From Caulobacter vibrioides OR37 (lineage in GTDB: Bacteria; Pseudomonadota; Alphaproteobacteria; Caulobacterales; Caulobacteraceae), in NCBI RefSeq assembly GCF_000372645.1, contig NZ_APMP01000001.1, positions 124,001 to 188,000 of the forward strand: DNA of 64,000 nucleotides, in the 5' to 3' direction. The translations under genes were made by a program, and so were the position numbers. Each line of letters begins with the position of its first letter. The first letter of the stretch is position 1. The notes beneath the pieces are model-generated. The model had not been told where the DNA came from, searched no databases, and saw only the letters and a program-made list of their open reading frames with translations. Positions 11,484-20,538 of this stretch are shown piece by piece.

Positions 11484-12734
11484 ATGACCGGCACGAACTC
11501 GCCCGCCGCGGCGACAGACTACTTCCGAGACGAGGCGACGGTCCCGGCCGTTCCGGAGACGCCTGTCCGTAAGTTCAACATCAACTTCGGCCCGCAGCAC
11601 CCGGCCGCGCACGGCGTGTTGCGCCTGGTGCTGGAGCTGGATGGCGAAATCGTCGAACGTGTCGATCCGCACATCGGCCTGCTGCACCGCGGCACCGAAA
11701 AGCTGATGGAAACGCGCACCTATTTGCAGAACGTGCCGTACTTCGACCGCCTCGACTATGTGGCGCCGATGAACCAGGAGCACGCCTTCTGCCTGGCCAT
11801 CGAGAAGCTGCTGGGTGTCGAGGTCCCGATCCGGGGCCAGATCATTCGCGTCCTGTACTCGGAAATCGGCCGGATCCTGAACCACCTGCTCAACGTGACG
11901 ACCCAGGCCATGGACGTCGGCGCCCTGACCCCGCCGCTGTGGGGCTTCGAGGAGCGCGAGAAGCTGATGGTGTTCTACGAGCGCGCCTGCGGCGCTCGCC
12001 TGCACTCCAACTACTTCCGTCCGGGCGGCGTCCACCAGGACTTGCCGCCGGAGCTGGTCGAGGATATCGACGCCTGGGCCAAGGCTTTCCCCAAGATCTG
12101 CGACGACATCGAAGGCCTGATCACCGACAATCGCATCTTCAAGCAGCGCAACGTCGACATCGGCGTCGTCAGCAAGGACGAGGCGATCCTGTGGGGCTTC
12201 TCGGGCGTGATGGTGCGCGGCTCGGGCATCGCCTGGGACCTGCGCCGCAGCCAACCCTACGAGAACTACAACGACTTCGAGTTCGACATTCCGCTCGGCA
12301 AGAACGGCGACTGCTACGACCGCTATCTCTGCCGGATGCAGGAGATGCGCGAATCGACCAAGATCATCCGCCAGGCCTGCGACATGCTGCGCAAGACGCA
12401 CGGTCCGGTCCTGTCGGAAGACAACAAGGTCTCGCCGCCGCGCCGCGCCGAGATGAAGCGCTCGATGGAAGCGCTGATTCACCACTTCAAGCTCTACACC
12501 GAAGGCTTCAAGACGCCGGAAGGCGAGGTCTATGCCTGCGTGGAGGCCCCTAAGGGCGAGTTCGGCGTGTTCGTGGTCAGCGACGGCGGCAACAAGCCGT
12601 ACCGCTGCAAGATCCGCGCGCCGGGCTTCCCGCACCTGGCGGCGATGGACTGGATGAACCGCGGCCACCAGCTCGCCGACGTCTCGGCCATCCTTGGCTC
12701 GCTGGACATCGTGTTCGGGGAGATCGACCGGTGA
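11484..12734 (+). CDS. nuoD: NADH-quinone oxidoreductase subunit D
   Basis: 49-kDa subunit that forms the quinone cavity with NuoB and is related to NiFe-hydrogenase large subunits. [14 protein letters not shown] contains the quinone-site histidine. [33 protein letters not shown] and the C-terminal DIVFGEIDR are also present. 416 residues. The 96-base gap after nuoC is the largest in this part of the operon and holds no gene. The stop overlaps the GTG start of the next gene. Confidence 0.96.
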   Translation: MTGTNSPAAATDYFRDEATVPAVPETPVRKFNINFGPQHPAAHGVLRLVLELDGEIVERVDPHIGLLHRGTEKLMETRTYLQNVPYFDRLDYVAPMNQEHAFCLAIEKLLGVEVPIRGQIIRVLYSEIGRILNHLLNVTTQAMDVGALTPPLWGFEEREKLMVFYERACGARLHSNYFRPGGVHQDLPPELVEDIDAWAKAFPKICDDIEGLITDNRIFKQRNVDIGVVSKDEAILWGFSGVMVRGSGIAWDLRRSQPYENYNDFEFDIPLGKNGDCYDRYLCRMQEMRESTKIIRQACDMLRKTHGPVLSEDNKVSPPRRAEMKRSMEALIHHFKLYTEGFKTPEGEVYACVEAPKGEFGVFVVSDGGNKPYRCKIRAPGFPHLAAMDWMNRGHQLADVSAILGSLDIVFGEIDR

Positions 12735-13078
12735 GCCTGGAAGCCATCGCCCTTGAGAAAGTGGCCCAGGCCCAGCTGGACGCCTATAACGCCCAGGATT
12801 TGGACGCTCATTGCGCCCATTTCGCCGACGACGTCGTCGTGGGCGGCCTGAACGGCGAGGTCGCGCGCACCGGGATCGACGCCTATCGCGCCTGGTACGA
12901 AAAGGTCTTCGCCGATTTTCCCGGCAACAAGGCCGAACTGCTGAACCGCATCGTGGTCGGCTCGAACGTGATCGATCACGAGCGCGTCGACCGCGGCAAT
13001 GGCGATCCCGTCTTCGAGGTCGCCGCCATCTACACCTTCAAGGGCGACAAGATCGCTCGCGTTGATTTCGCCCGATGA
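12731..13078 (+). CDS. NTF2-like (SnoaL-type) small protein inside the nuo operon
   Basis: 115-residue cone-shaped alpha+beta fold of the nuclear transport factor 2/SnoaL type. Evidence is the pattern [24 protein letters not shown] at the N-terminus and the [14 protein letters not shown] beta-hairpin at the end. Members bind small ligands or act as isomerases, hydrolases or assembly factors; the function here is unknown. It starts at GTG overlapping the nuoD stop (GTGA) and ends 11 bases before nuoE, so it is co-expressed with complex I. It is not a core complex I subunit. Confidence 0.8.
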   Translation: MSLEAIALEKVAQAQLDAYNAQDLDAHCAHFADDVVVGGLNGEVARTGIDAYRAWYEKVFADFPGNKAELLNRIVVGSNVIDHERVDRGNGDPVFEVAAIYTFKGDKIARVDFAR

Positions 13079-13088
13079 GCGCCCCCAA

Positions 13089-13778
13089 ATGAGTGTGAGA
13101 CGTCTCGCTAAAGAACAGCCCGCCAGCTTCGCCTTCTCGAAGGAAAGCCAGGCTAAGGCCGACTGGTGGAAAGCCAAGTACCCCGCCGCCCGCAAGCAGT
13201 CGGCGGTGATCCCGATGCTGTGGCTGGCCCAGAAGCAGGAGGGCTGGGTGTCCGAGCCGGCGATCCAGGAGATCGCCAAGCAGCTCGAGATGCCGGTCAT
13301 CCGCGTGCTGGAAGTGGCCACCTTCTACGTGATGTTCCAGCTGCAGCCGGTCGGCAAGGTCGCCTTCGTGCAGCTGTGCGGCACCACGCCCTGCCAACTG
13401 CGCGGGGCCGAGGACCTGAAGAAGGTTCTGAAGGACAAGATCGGCGCCGCCAACCACGTCTCGGCCGATGGCAAGTTCAGCTGGGAAGAGGTCGAGTGCC
13501 TCGGCGCCTGCTGCAACGCGCCGATGGCCGCGATCAACGACTATTACTACGAGGACCTGACGCCGGAGAGCCTGGCCCAGATCCTAGACGACTTCGCGGC
13601 CGGCAAGGCGCCGAAGCCGGGCAGCTATGACGGCCGGGGCGCCTCGGAGCCGAAGGGCAAGATCCAGACCCTGACGGATCCGAAGCTGTACGACGGCTCG
13701 GCCGCCAAGAAGATCAAGATCCCGAACCTTCCGGAAAAGCCTAAGGCGACAAAGGCCAAGCCGGAGCCGACCGCCTAA
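13089..13778 (+). CDS. nuoE: NADH-quinone oxidoreductase subunit E
   Basis: 24-kDa subunit of the NADH module, holding the N1a 2Fe-2S cluster. Ligands Cys97 and Cys102 (CGTTPC) plus Cys137 and Cys141 (CLGAC). The open frame begins at 12999, but ATG 13089 (MSVRRLAKEQPASF) is the natural start, just after the NTF2-like gene. At 229 residues it is longer than the ~166-residue enterobacterial protein. The extra part is a C-terminal tail of about 60 residues rich in Lys, Pro and Ala. It ends one base before the next gene. Confidence 0.95.
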   Translation: MSVRRLAKEQPASFAFSKESQAKADWWKAKYPAARKQSAVIPMLWLAQKQEGWVSEPAIQEIAKQLEMPVIRVLEVATFYVMFQLQPVGKVAFVQLCGTTPCQLRGAEDLKKVLKDKIGAANHVSADGKFSWEEVECLGACCNAPMAAINDYYYEDLTPESLAQILDDFAAGKAPKPGSYDGRGASEPKGKIQTLTDPKLYDGSAAKKIKIPNLPEKPKATKAKPEPTA

Positions 13779-13779
13779 C

Positions 13780-14004
13780 ATGACCGCCGACGCCAACATC
13801 CAGAAGAAGCGCCTCACCGTGATGCTCGCCATCAACGCGGTGTGCTTCGTGCTGGCCGGCGTCGCGATCTATGGCGCGGTGTCGCTGCGGATCGACTGGC
13901 TGCGGCTGGTCTTCCTGGGCGCCATCGTGGCCGGCTTGGGCTCTCACATCTGGTTCATCCTGGGCTGGATGCGCGCGACCAAGCGCGAGGGCGCGACGTC
14001 ATGA
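13780..14004 (+). CDS. small two-helix membrane protein in the nuo operon
   Basis: 74 residues. A short polar N-terminus (TADANIQKKR) precedes two predicted transmembrane helices (about 12-32 and 40-62) and a charged tail (RATKREGATS). I do not recognise a named family. It sits one base after nuoE and overlaps the next small gene by ATGA, so it is translated with complex I. It could be an assembly factor, an accessory subunit or unrelated. Confidence 0.7.
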   Translation: MTADANIQKKRLTVMLAINAVCFVLAGVAIYGAVSLRIDWLRLVFLGAIVAGLGSHIWFILGWMRATKREGATS

Positions 14005-14267
14005 CCGACGACAGCCTCCTCATCGCCCGCCGCGCGGCCTATGCCGACACCATCCGTGGCCTGGGCCGTCGTGAACGCGGCTTGGGCTTCGTGGCCTGCC
14101 TCCTCGGCGCGCTGCTCCTGATCTGGGGGCGGACGGTCGAAGGGGCGCCGTTCTGGGCGGTTGTCGCCGGTCTCGTCACGATTGGCGCGGGCTGGTTGCT
14201 TTTCGCCTATGTCATCATTCGTCGGGCGGGTTATGTGCGCGCCCATCCATTCGATCCGCAAAGCTGA
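14001..14267 (+). CDS. second small two-helix membrane protein in the nuo operon
   Basis: 88 residues from the ATG overlapping the previous stop. A polar, arginine-rich first third (ARRAAYADTIRGLGRRERG) leads into two hydrophobic helices (about 28-46 and 50-72) and a short basic tail ending HPFDPQS. No family recognised. The topology mirrors its neighbour, and the two may form a pair. It ends three bases before nuoF. The longer frame beginning at 13842 runs inside the preceding gene and was not used. Confidence 0.7.
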   Translation: MTDDSLLIARRAAYADTIRGLGRRERGLGFVACLLGALLLIWGRTVEGAPFWAVVAGLVTIGAGWLLFAYVIIRRAGYVRAHPFDPQS

Positions 14268-14270
14268 GTC

Positions 14271-15590
14271 ATGGTCGGTATCCTCGAAGACAAGGACCGC
14301 ATCTTCACGAACCTCTACGGTCTCCAGGATTGGGGCCTCGAGGGCGCGAAGAAGCGCGGCTGCTGGAATGGCACCAAGGACATCCTGGACGCTGGGCGCG
14401 ACTGGATCATCGACAACATGAAGAACTCCGGCCTGCGCGGCCGGGGCGGCGCCGGTTTCTCGACCGGGCTGAAGTGGTCGTTCATGCCCAAGGAAGTGAA
14501 GGAAGGTCGTCCTCACTACCTGGTCGTCAACGCCGATGAGTCCGAGCCGGGCACCTGCAAGGACCGGGAGATCATGCGGCATGATCCGCACCTCCTGATC
14601 GAGGGCTGCCTGATCGCCTCGCGCGCCATGCTGGCCCACGCCTGCTACATCTATATTCGTGGCGAGTACGTCTACGAACGCGAGATCCTGGAAGCCGCGA
14701 TCAAGCAGGCCTATGAGGCCAAGCTGATCGGCAAGGACAACGTCCACGGCTGGGACTTCGACCTCTACGTCCACCACGGCGCCGGCGCCTATATCTGCGG
14801 CGAAGAGACGGCTCTGCTGGAAAGCCTGGAAGGCAAGAAGGGCCAGCCGCGTCTGAAGCCGCCGTTCCCGGCCGGCGCGGGCCTCTACGGCATGCCGACC
14901 ACGGTCAACAACGTCGAGAGCATCGCCGTCGCGGGGACGATCCTGCGTCGCGGCGCGGCTTGGTTCGCGGGCTTTGGTCGCCCGAACAACGCCGGCACCA
15001 AGCTCTTCTGCGTTTCGGGCCACGTGAACCTGCCCTGCAACGTCGAAGAGGCGATGAGCATTCCGTTCCGCCAGCTGATCGAGGATCACTGCGGCGGCAT
15101 CCGGGGCGGCTGGGGCAACCTGAAGGCCGTCATCCCGGGCGGTTCGTCCGTGCCGATGATCCCGGCCGAGCAGTGCGAAGACCTGCCGATGGACTTCGAC
15201 GCCCTGCGAAACCTGCGCTCGGGCCTCGGCACCGCGGCGGTCATCGTCATGGACAAGTCGACCGACCTCGTCCGCGCCATCGCCCGCCTGTCGTACTTCT
15301 ACAAGCACGAGAGCTGCGGTCAGTGCACGCCGTGCCGCGAAGGCACGGGCTGGATGTGGCGCGTCATGGAGCGCATGGCGACCGGCGAGGCCGATCCGAA
15401 AGAGATCGACACCCTGCTGGACGTCACGACCCAGGTCGAGGGTCACACCATCTGCGCCCTGGGCGACGCGGCCGCCTGGCCGATCCAGGGCTTGTTCCGT
15501 CACTTCCGCCACGAGGTGGAGGAGCGGATCGCTTCCTATCGTAGCGGTCGCCTGCACGTGCAGGGCGCCAAGCTGATCGCGGCGGAGTAA
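14271..15590 (+). CDS. nuoF: NADH-quinone oxidoreductase subunit F
   Basis: 51-kDa subunit that binds NADH, FMN and the N3 4Fe-4S cluster. The nucleotide-binding loop is [16 protein letters not shown] near 54-69. The FMN region is [13 protein letters not shown]. The cluster ligands are Cys349, Cys352 and Cys355 in [12 protein letters not shown] plus Cys395. 439 residues. Part of the uninterrupted operon, six bases before nuoG. Confidence 0.97.
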   Translation: MVGILEDKDRIFTNLYGLQDWGLEGAKKRGCWNGTKDILDAGRDWIIDNMKNSGLRGRGGAGFSTGLKWSFMPKEVKEGRPHYLVVNADESEPGTCKDREIMRHDPHLLIEGCLIASRAMLAHACYIYIRGEYVYEREILEAAIKQAYEAKLIGKDNVHGWDFDLYVHHGAGAYICGEETALLESLEGKKGQPRLKPPFPAGAGLYGMPTTVNNVESIAVAGTILRRGAAWFAGFGRPNNAGTKLFCVSGHVNLPCNVEEAMSIPFRQLIEDHCGGIRGGWGNLKAVIPGGSSVPMIPAEQCEDLPMDFDALRNLRSGLGTAAVIVMDKSTDLVRAIARLSYFYKHESCGQCTPCREGTGWMWRVMERMATGEADPKEIDTLLDVTTQVEGHTICALGDAAAWPIQGLFRHFRHEVEERIASYRSGRLHVQGAKLIAAE

Positions 15591-15595
15591 CAAGA

Positions 15596-17656
15596 ATGGC
15601 AATCGCCAAGGTCAACGGCGTCGAAGTCGAGTTCGAACCCGGCATGACGGTTCTGCAGGTCGCGGAACTGGCCGGCGAAGAGATCCCGCGCTTCTGCTAC
15701 CACGAGCGCCTCAGCATCGCCGGCAACTGCCGGATGTGTCTGGTCGAGGTGAAGCCCGGCCCGCCGAAGCCCCAGGCCTCGTGCGCTCTGCCGGCCGCCG
15801 AGGGCCAGGAAATCTTCACCAAGACTCCGATGGTCAAGAAGGCTCGCGAAGGGGTGATGGAGTTCCTGCTCATCAACCACCCGCTGGATTGCCCGATCTG
15901 CGACCAGGGCGGCGAGTGCGACCTGCAGGACCAGGCCATGGGCTATGGCCGCGACGACAGCCGCTACGAAGAAAACAAGCGCGCGGTCGAAGAAAAGGCC
16001 ATGGGCCCGCTGATCAAGACCGTGATGACGCGCTGCATCCAGTGCACGCGCTGCGTCCGCTTCATCACCGAGGTCGCCGGCTCGCCGGAAATCGGCCTGA
16101 TCTCGCGCGGCGAAGACGTTGAAATCACGACTTATCTGGGCGCGGCGGTCACCTCCGAGCTCAGCGCCAACGTCATCGACCTGTGCCCGGTCGGCGCCCT
16201 GACGAGCAAGCCCTACGCCTTCGAAGCCCGTCCGTGGGAGCTGAAGAAGACCGAGAGCATCGACGTGATGGACGCCCTGGGCTCGTCGATCCGCGTCGAC
16301 GCCCGCGGCGCGGCCGTCCTGCGCGTGCTGCCGCGCACGAACGACGACGTCAACGAAGAGTGGATCTCGGACAAGACGCGCTACGCCGTCGACGGCCTGG
16401 GCCGTCAGCGCCTGGACCGTCCCTATGTCCGCGTGGACGGCAAGCTGCGTCCCGCGACCTGGTCGGAAGCCTTCGCGGCCGTGGCCGCCAAGCTGAAGAC
16501 GACCGCTCCCGAGCGTATCGGCGTCATCGCCGGCGACCTGCAGGACGCCGAGAGCCTCAAGGCGACCAAGGATCTCTTCACCGCCCTGGGCGTCAAGAAC
16601 CTGGACAGCCGCCAGGACGGCGCGGCGCTGGGCGCCGGCCCGCGCGAAAGCTGGCTGTTCAACTCGACGATCGCCGGCATCGAGAACGCCGACGTCGTTC
16701 TGTTCGTCGGCGCCAATCCGCGTATCGAGGCGCCGGTTCTGAACGCGCGCTTCCGCAAGCAGTGGATCGCCGGCAAGACCCGCTTCGGCGTCATCGGCGA
16801 GCAGGCCGACCTGACCTTCGGCTATGATTATCTTGGCGCCGGTGCCAAGACCCTGTCGGGCCTGGCCAAGAGCAAGAACGACTTCGTCGCGGCCCTGAAG
16901 GCCGCCGAGCGTCCCGCGATCATCATCGGGCAGGGCGCGCTGGCCCGCGGCGATGGCGCGGCGATCCTCAAGGCCGCCGCCGGTCTCGCCAAGACCATGA
17001 AGGTCGTGCGTGACGGCTGGAACGGCTGGAACGTGCTGCACACCGCAGCCGCTCGGGTGGCCGGCCTCGACATGGGCTTCGTCCCGGCCGACGGCGGCCT
17101 CGCCGCCCGCGACATGCTGAAGCCGGGCGCTGTCGACGTCCTCTTCCTGCTGGGCGCCGACGAGTGCGAGACGGCCGCCTCGGACGCCTTCAAGATCTAT
17201 CTCGGCACGCACGGCGACAACGGCGCGCACAAGGCCGACGTGATCCTGCCGGGCGCGGCCTATACCGAGAAGAACGGCCTCTATGTAAACCTTGAGGGCC
17301 GGGTCCAGATGGGCCGCCGCGCGGTGTTCCCGAAGGGCGAGGCTAAGGAAGACTGGTCGATCCTTCGCGCGCTTTCCGAAGTGCTGGGCCACAAGCTGCC
17401 GTATGACAGCCTGGACCAGCTGCGCGCCAAGCTGTTCGCCGATCACCCGACCTTCGGCCAGATCGACTATGCGCCGGGCTCGGTGGCCACGTCGTTCGAC
17501 GTGGGCGCGCTGGGCGCCGACGGCGAGGTTTCGGACGCGCCGTTCGAAAGCCCGATCAAGGCCTTCCACCTGACCAACCCCATCGCGCGCGCCAGCGTGA
17601 CCATGGCCGAATGCGCGGCCGTGGCTTCCGGCGCCGCCAAGATCGCCGCGGAGTAA
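15596..17656 (+). CDS. nuoG: NADH-quinone oxidoreductase subunit G
   Basis: 75-kDa subunit with several clusters. N1b 2Fe-2S ligands are Cys34, Cys45, Cys48 and Cys63. The His-coordinated N5 cluster uses His95, Cys99, Cys102 and Cys108 (HPLDCPICDQGGEC). N4 uses Cys147, Cys150, Cys153 and Cys197. The C-terminal ~450 residues form the molybdopterin oxidoreductase-like domain without an obvious active site, as usual for this subunit. 686 residues, full length. Confidence 0.97.
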   Translation: MAIAKVNGVEVEFEPGMTVLQVAELAGEEIPRFCYHERLSIAGNCRMCLVEVKPGPPKPQASCALPAAEGQEIFTKTPMVKKAREGVMEFLLINHPLDCPICDQGGECDLQDQAMGYGRDDSRYEENKRAVEEKAMGPLIKTVMTRCIQCTRCVRFITEVAGSPEIGLISRGEDVEITTYLGAAVTSELSANVIDLCPVGALTSKPYAFEARPWELKKTESIDVMDALGSSIRVDARGAAVLRVLPRTNDDVNEEWISDKTRYAVDGLGRQRLDRPYVRVDGKLRPATWSEAFAAVAAKLKTTAPERIGVIAGDLQDAESLKATKDLFTALGVKNLDSRQDGAALGAGPRESWLFNSTIAGIENADVVLFVGANPRIEAPVLNARFRKQWIAGKTRFGVIGEQADLTFGYDYLGAGAKTLSGLAKSKNDFVAALKAAERPAIIIGQGALARGDGAAILKAAAGLAKTMKVVRDGWNGWNVLHTAAARVAGLDMGFVPADGGLAARDMLKPGAVDVLFLLGADECETAASDAFKIYLGTHGDNGAHKADVILPGAAYTEKNGLYVNLEGRVQMGRRAVFPKGEAKEDWSILRALSEVLGHKLPYDSLDQLRAKLFADHPTFGQIDYAPGSVATSFDVGALGADGEVSDAPFESPIKAFHLTNPIARASVTMAECAAVASGAAKIAAE

Positions 17657-17659
17657 ATC

Positions 17660-18724
17660 GTGGACTCGACCAATCCGCTTCTCTGGTTTGGCCTGACGAC
17701 CGGCGGCATCCTGCTGGTCGTGATCTGGGTTCTCCTGAGCCTGGCCTTCCTGCTGCTGGCCGACCGCAAGATCTGGGCCGGCGTCCAGATGCGCAAGGGC
17801 CCCAACGTGGTGGGTCCGTTTGGCCTGCTGCAGTCCTTCGCCGACTTCTTCAAGTTCGTCTTGAAGGAGATCGTCATCCCGGCCGGTGCCGACAAGGTGA
17901 TCTTCATCCTGGCGCCGCTGATCAGCCTGATCCTCGGCTTCGTCGGCTGGGCCGTGGTGCCGTTCGCGCCGGGCTGGGTGGTCTCCAACCTCAATGTCGG
18001 CATACTCTACCTTCTGGCCATGAGCTCGCTGGGCGTCTACGGCATCATCATGGGCGGCTGGGCTTCGAACTCGAAGTATCCGTTCCTGGGCGCCCTGCGT
18101 TCGGCCGCGCAGATGGTGTCCTACGAGGTCTCGATCGGCCTGATCATCATCACGGTGATCCTGCTGGCCGGTTCGATGAACCTGTCGACCATCGTCGAGA
18201 AGCAGACCGGCTGGTTCTGGAACTGGAACGTGTTTGGCGGCGCCGGCCTGAAGAACATCGTCCTGCTGCCGGTGATGGTCATCGCGATGGGCATGTTCTA
18301 CATCTCGGGCCTTGCCGAGACGAACCGCCCGCCGTTCGACTTGCCAGAAGCCGAATCCGAACTCGTGGCCGGCTATCAGGTCGAGTACAGCTCGACCCCG
18401 TATCTGCTGTTCATGGTCGCCGAATATTCGAACATCGTCCTGATGTGCGCCATGATCAGCGTTCTGTTCTTCGGCGGCTGGAATCCGGGCTTCCCGATTG
18501 GCTTCACGGCGCACTGGCCGCCGTTCCTGGTCAATTTCCTGCTGGCCTTGGTGTTCTACGCCAAGATCGTCTTCTGGTTCTTCATGTTCGCCATGGCCAA
18601 GGCCATCGTGCCTCGCTACCGCTACGACCAACTGATGCGCCTGGGATGGAAGGTGTTCCTGCCGACTTCGCTCGTGCTGGTCGCCGCGGTCGCCGCGTGG
18701 CGCGTGTTCGGTCCGGGGGCCTGA
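17660..18724 (+). CDS. nuoH: NADH-quinone oxidoreductase subunit H
   Basis: ND1-type membrane subunit linking the quinone cavity to the membrane arm. 354 residues with about eight transmembrane helices. Hallmarks are [15 protein letters not shown]-like [26 protein letters not shown] and [27 protein letters not shown]. It starts at GTG three bases after nuoG. Its stop TGA shares a base with the ATG of the following lipoprotein gene. Confidence 0.97.
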   Translation: MDSTNPLLWFGLTTGGILLVVIWVLLSLAFLLLADRKIWAGVQMRKGPNVVGPFGLLQSFADFFKFVLKEIVIPAGADKVIFILAPLISLILGFVGWAVVPFAPGWVVSNLNVGILYLLAMSSLGVYGIIMGGWASNSKYPFLGALRSAAQMVSYEVSIGLIIITVILLAGSMNLSTIVEKQTGWFWNWNVFGGAGLKNIVLLPVMVIAMGMFYISGLAETNRPPFDLPEAESELVAGYQVEYSSTPYLLFMVAEYSNIVLMCAMISVLFFGGWNPGFPIGFTAHWPPFLVNFLLALVFYAKIVFWFFMFAMAKAIVPRYRYDQLMRLGWKVFLPTSLVLVAAVAAWRVFGPGA

Positions 18725-18963
18725 TGCGGCGCCTGGCGGTCATCGCGCTGGGCCTTTCCGGCCTCGCCCTTTCGGCCTGCCAGGCCGTCTCGGCTCCGGA
18801 TCGGTCCTATTCGCTGGGCGAGGGGATCGTCAGCTACGACGATCTCCGGCGCGCCGGCGACAAGTGCAAGGCCGAGGGCGGGACGATCCGGTTCAAGCAG
18901 GACGGGGGCGACCCCGCTCAGCTCGCGAACTACACCTGCGTGATCCCGCGCGGGACGAGATAA
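18724..18963 (+). CDS. small lipoprotein between nuoH and nuoI
   Basis: 79 residues from the ATG overlapping the nuoH stop (TGATG). The N-terminus has a short basic n-region (MRR), a hydrophobic stretch and the lipobox LSAC, giving a lipid-anchored mature protein of about 61 residues. The mature part has two cysteines (in DKCKAEG and NYTCVIP) that could form a periplasmic disulfide. The pattern is that of a DUF333-type or similar small periplasmic domain, but I cannot name it. A 73-base gap follows before nuoI. Confidence 0.75.
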   Translation: MRRLAVIALGLSGLALSACQAVSAPDRSYSLGEGIVSYDDLRRAGDKCKAEGGTIRFKQDGGDPAQLANYTCVIPRGTR

Positions 18964-19036
18964 GGGGCCTTGGCCCATCGAAGCGGGGAGGGGCCACGAC
19001 GGCCCTTCGTCGAGGTACAGGTTTAGGAGAGCTCTG

Positions 19037-19528
19037 GTGTTCCAGCGCATCACTCAAGCGGTCAAGGGCGCGGCCCTGCTCGACTTCGCCGGCGCGTTCG
19101 GTCTGGCCATGAAGCACATGGTCGCGCCGAAGAAGACCGTGATCTATCCGAACGAGCGCAACCCGCAGTCGCCGCGCTTCCGGGGCGAGCACGCCCTGCG
19201 TCGCTATCCGTCGGGCGAGGAACGCTGCATCGCCTGCAAGCTGTGCGAGGCCATCTGCCCCGCCCAGGCCATCACGATCGAGGCCGAACCGCGCGAGGAC
19301 GGCAGCCGCCGGACGACCCGCTACGACATCGACATGGTCAAGTGCATCTACTGCGGCCTGTGCCAGGAGGCCTGCCCGGTGGACGCCATCGTCGAGGGGC
19401 CGAACACCGAGTTCGCGACCGAGACGCGCGAGGAACTGTACTACGACAAGGAACGGCTTCTCGATAACGGCGACCGCTGGGAACGCCTGATCGCGAAGAA
19501 TCTGGAGTTGGACGCGCCCTACCGCTAA
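19037..19528 (+). CDS. nuoI: NADH-quinone oxidoreductase subunit I
   Basis: Ferredoxin-like subunit bearing clusters N6a and N6b. Two CxxCxxCxxxCP sets: Cys64, 67, 70, 74 ([12 protein letters not shown]) and Cys103, 106, 109, 113 ([12 protein letters not shown]). 163 residues. It begins at GTG with a good AGGAGA site at 19025-19030, so it can initiate independently of the upstream lipoprotein gene. Confidence 0.97.
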   Translation: MFQRITQAVKGAALLDFAGAFGLAMKHMVAPKKTVIYPNERNPQSPRFRGEHALRRYPSGEERCIACKLCEAICPAQAITIEAEPREDGSRRTTRYDIDMVKCIYCGLCQEACPVDAIVEGPNTEFATETREELYYDKERLLDNGDRWERLIAKNLELDAPYR

Positions 19529-19610
19529 GAGGGGGCGCGATTCCTAGGAGGCGTCGCGCCGCGAGGCGTCGACGTCATTGGACGTAAGATTTCAGGGGAG
19601 CCCTGGGCCA

Positions 19611-20228
19611 ATGCCCGTGCAGGCGATCGCATTTTATCTACTGGCTTTCGTGACCCTCGCGTCGGGCTTGCTCGTCGTGTCGGCCAAGAACCCGGTGCAC
19701 TCGGTGCTCTTCCTGATCACCGCCTTCTTCTCGGCCGCCGGCCTCTTCGTCCTGCTGGGCGCGGAGTTCCTGGCGATGCTGCTAATCGTCGTCTATGTGG
19801 GCGCGGTCGCGGTGCTGTTCCTGTTCGTCGTGATGATGCTGGACATCGACTTTGCGGCGCTGCGTCAGGGCTTCGTCAATAACCTGCCGATCGGTGGCCT
19901 CGTGGGTCTGGTGTTGGTCGGAGAGATGATCGCGGTCGTCGCCGCCGTGTCCAGCAACGGCGCGGCCGCCAAGCAGGCCCTGCCGAACGCGTCGCCGGGC
20001 GGCGTTCCGAACACCGAGGTGATCGGCCGCGTGCTCTACACCGACTATGTCTTCTTCTTCCAACTCGCGGGCCTGGTGCTGCTGGTGGCCATGATCGGCG
20101 CCATCGTCCTGACCCTGCGCCACAAGCCGGGCGTCAAGCGCCAGGACATCGGCAAGCAGGTGGCCCGCACGCCCAAGACCGGCATGGAGCTGGTTCAGAT
20201 CAAGCCGGGTGAGGGGATCTCCGAATGA
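19611..20228 (+). CDS. nuoJ: NADH-quinone oxidoreductase subunit J
   Basis: ND6-type membrane subunit with five predicted helices. [26 protein letters not shown] at the N-terminus and [21 protein letters not shown] (with the pi-bulge region) are diagnostic. The frame opens at a TTG at 19578, but ATG 19611 places the first helix at the N-terminus and has GGGGAG upstream. 205 residues. The stop overlaps the nuoK start. Confidence 0.95.
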   Translation: MPVQAIAFYLLAFVTLASGLLVVSAKNPVHSVLFLITAFFSAAGLFVLLGAEFLAMLLIVVYVGAVAVLFLFVVMMLDIDFAALRQGFVNNLPIGGLVGLVLVGEMIAVVAAVSSNGAAAKQALPNASPGGVPNTEVIGRVLYTDYVFFFQLAGLVLLVAMIGAIVLTLRHKPGVKRQDIGKQVARTPKTGMELVQIKPGEGISE

Positions 20229-20530
20229 TCGGCCTGCCGCACTATCTCGTCGTCGCCGCGATCCTGTTCACGATCGGCGTCTTCGGCATCTTCGTGAACC
20301 GCAAGAACATCATCGTCATCCTGATGTCGGTCGAGTTGATCCTCTTGGCGGTGAACATCAATCTCGTGGCGTTCTCGGCCTTCCTGCACGACGTGGCGGG
20401 GCAGATCTTCGCCATGTTCGTGCTGACCGTGGCCGCCGCCGAAGCGGCCGTGGGTCTGGCCATCCTCGTCACCTTCTTCCGCAACCGCGGCGACATCGCG
20501 GTTGACGACGCCAGCATGATGAAGGGCTAA
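20225..20530 (+). CDS. nuoK: NADH-quinone oxidoreductase subunit K
   Basis: ND4L-type subunit: 101 residues, three helices. The membrane glutamate lies in [17 protein letters not shown] and the second in [12 protein letters not shown]. Proton channel E. ATGA overlap with nuoJ; eight bases to nuoL. Confidence 0.97.
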   Translation: MIGLPHYLVVAAILFTIGVFGIFVNRKNIIVILMSVELILLAVNINLVAFSAFLHDVAGQIFAMFVLTVAAAEAAVGLAILVTFFRNRGDIAVDDASMMKG

Positions 20531-20538
20531 GCGACGTC

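Noticed and set aside
15536-18631. 1031-codon open frame on the minus strand opposite nuoG-nuoH
   Set aside because: It mirrors strongly coding plus-strand genes. GC-rich third positions create long antisense frames, and the translation is low-complexity (Asp/His/Arg-rich) without domains.
17611-18723. Upstream extension of the nuo lipoprotein frame through nuoH
   Set aside because: The frame overlaps all of nuoH out of frame. Only the part after 18724 has a signal peptide and lipobox.
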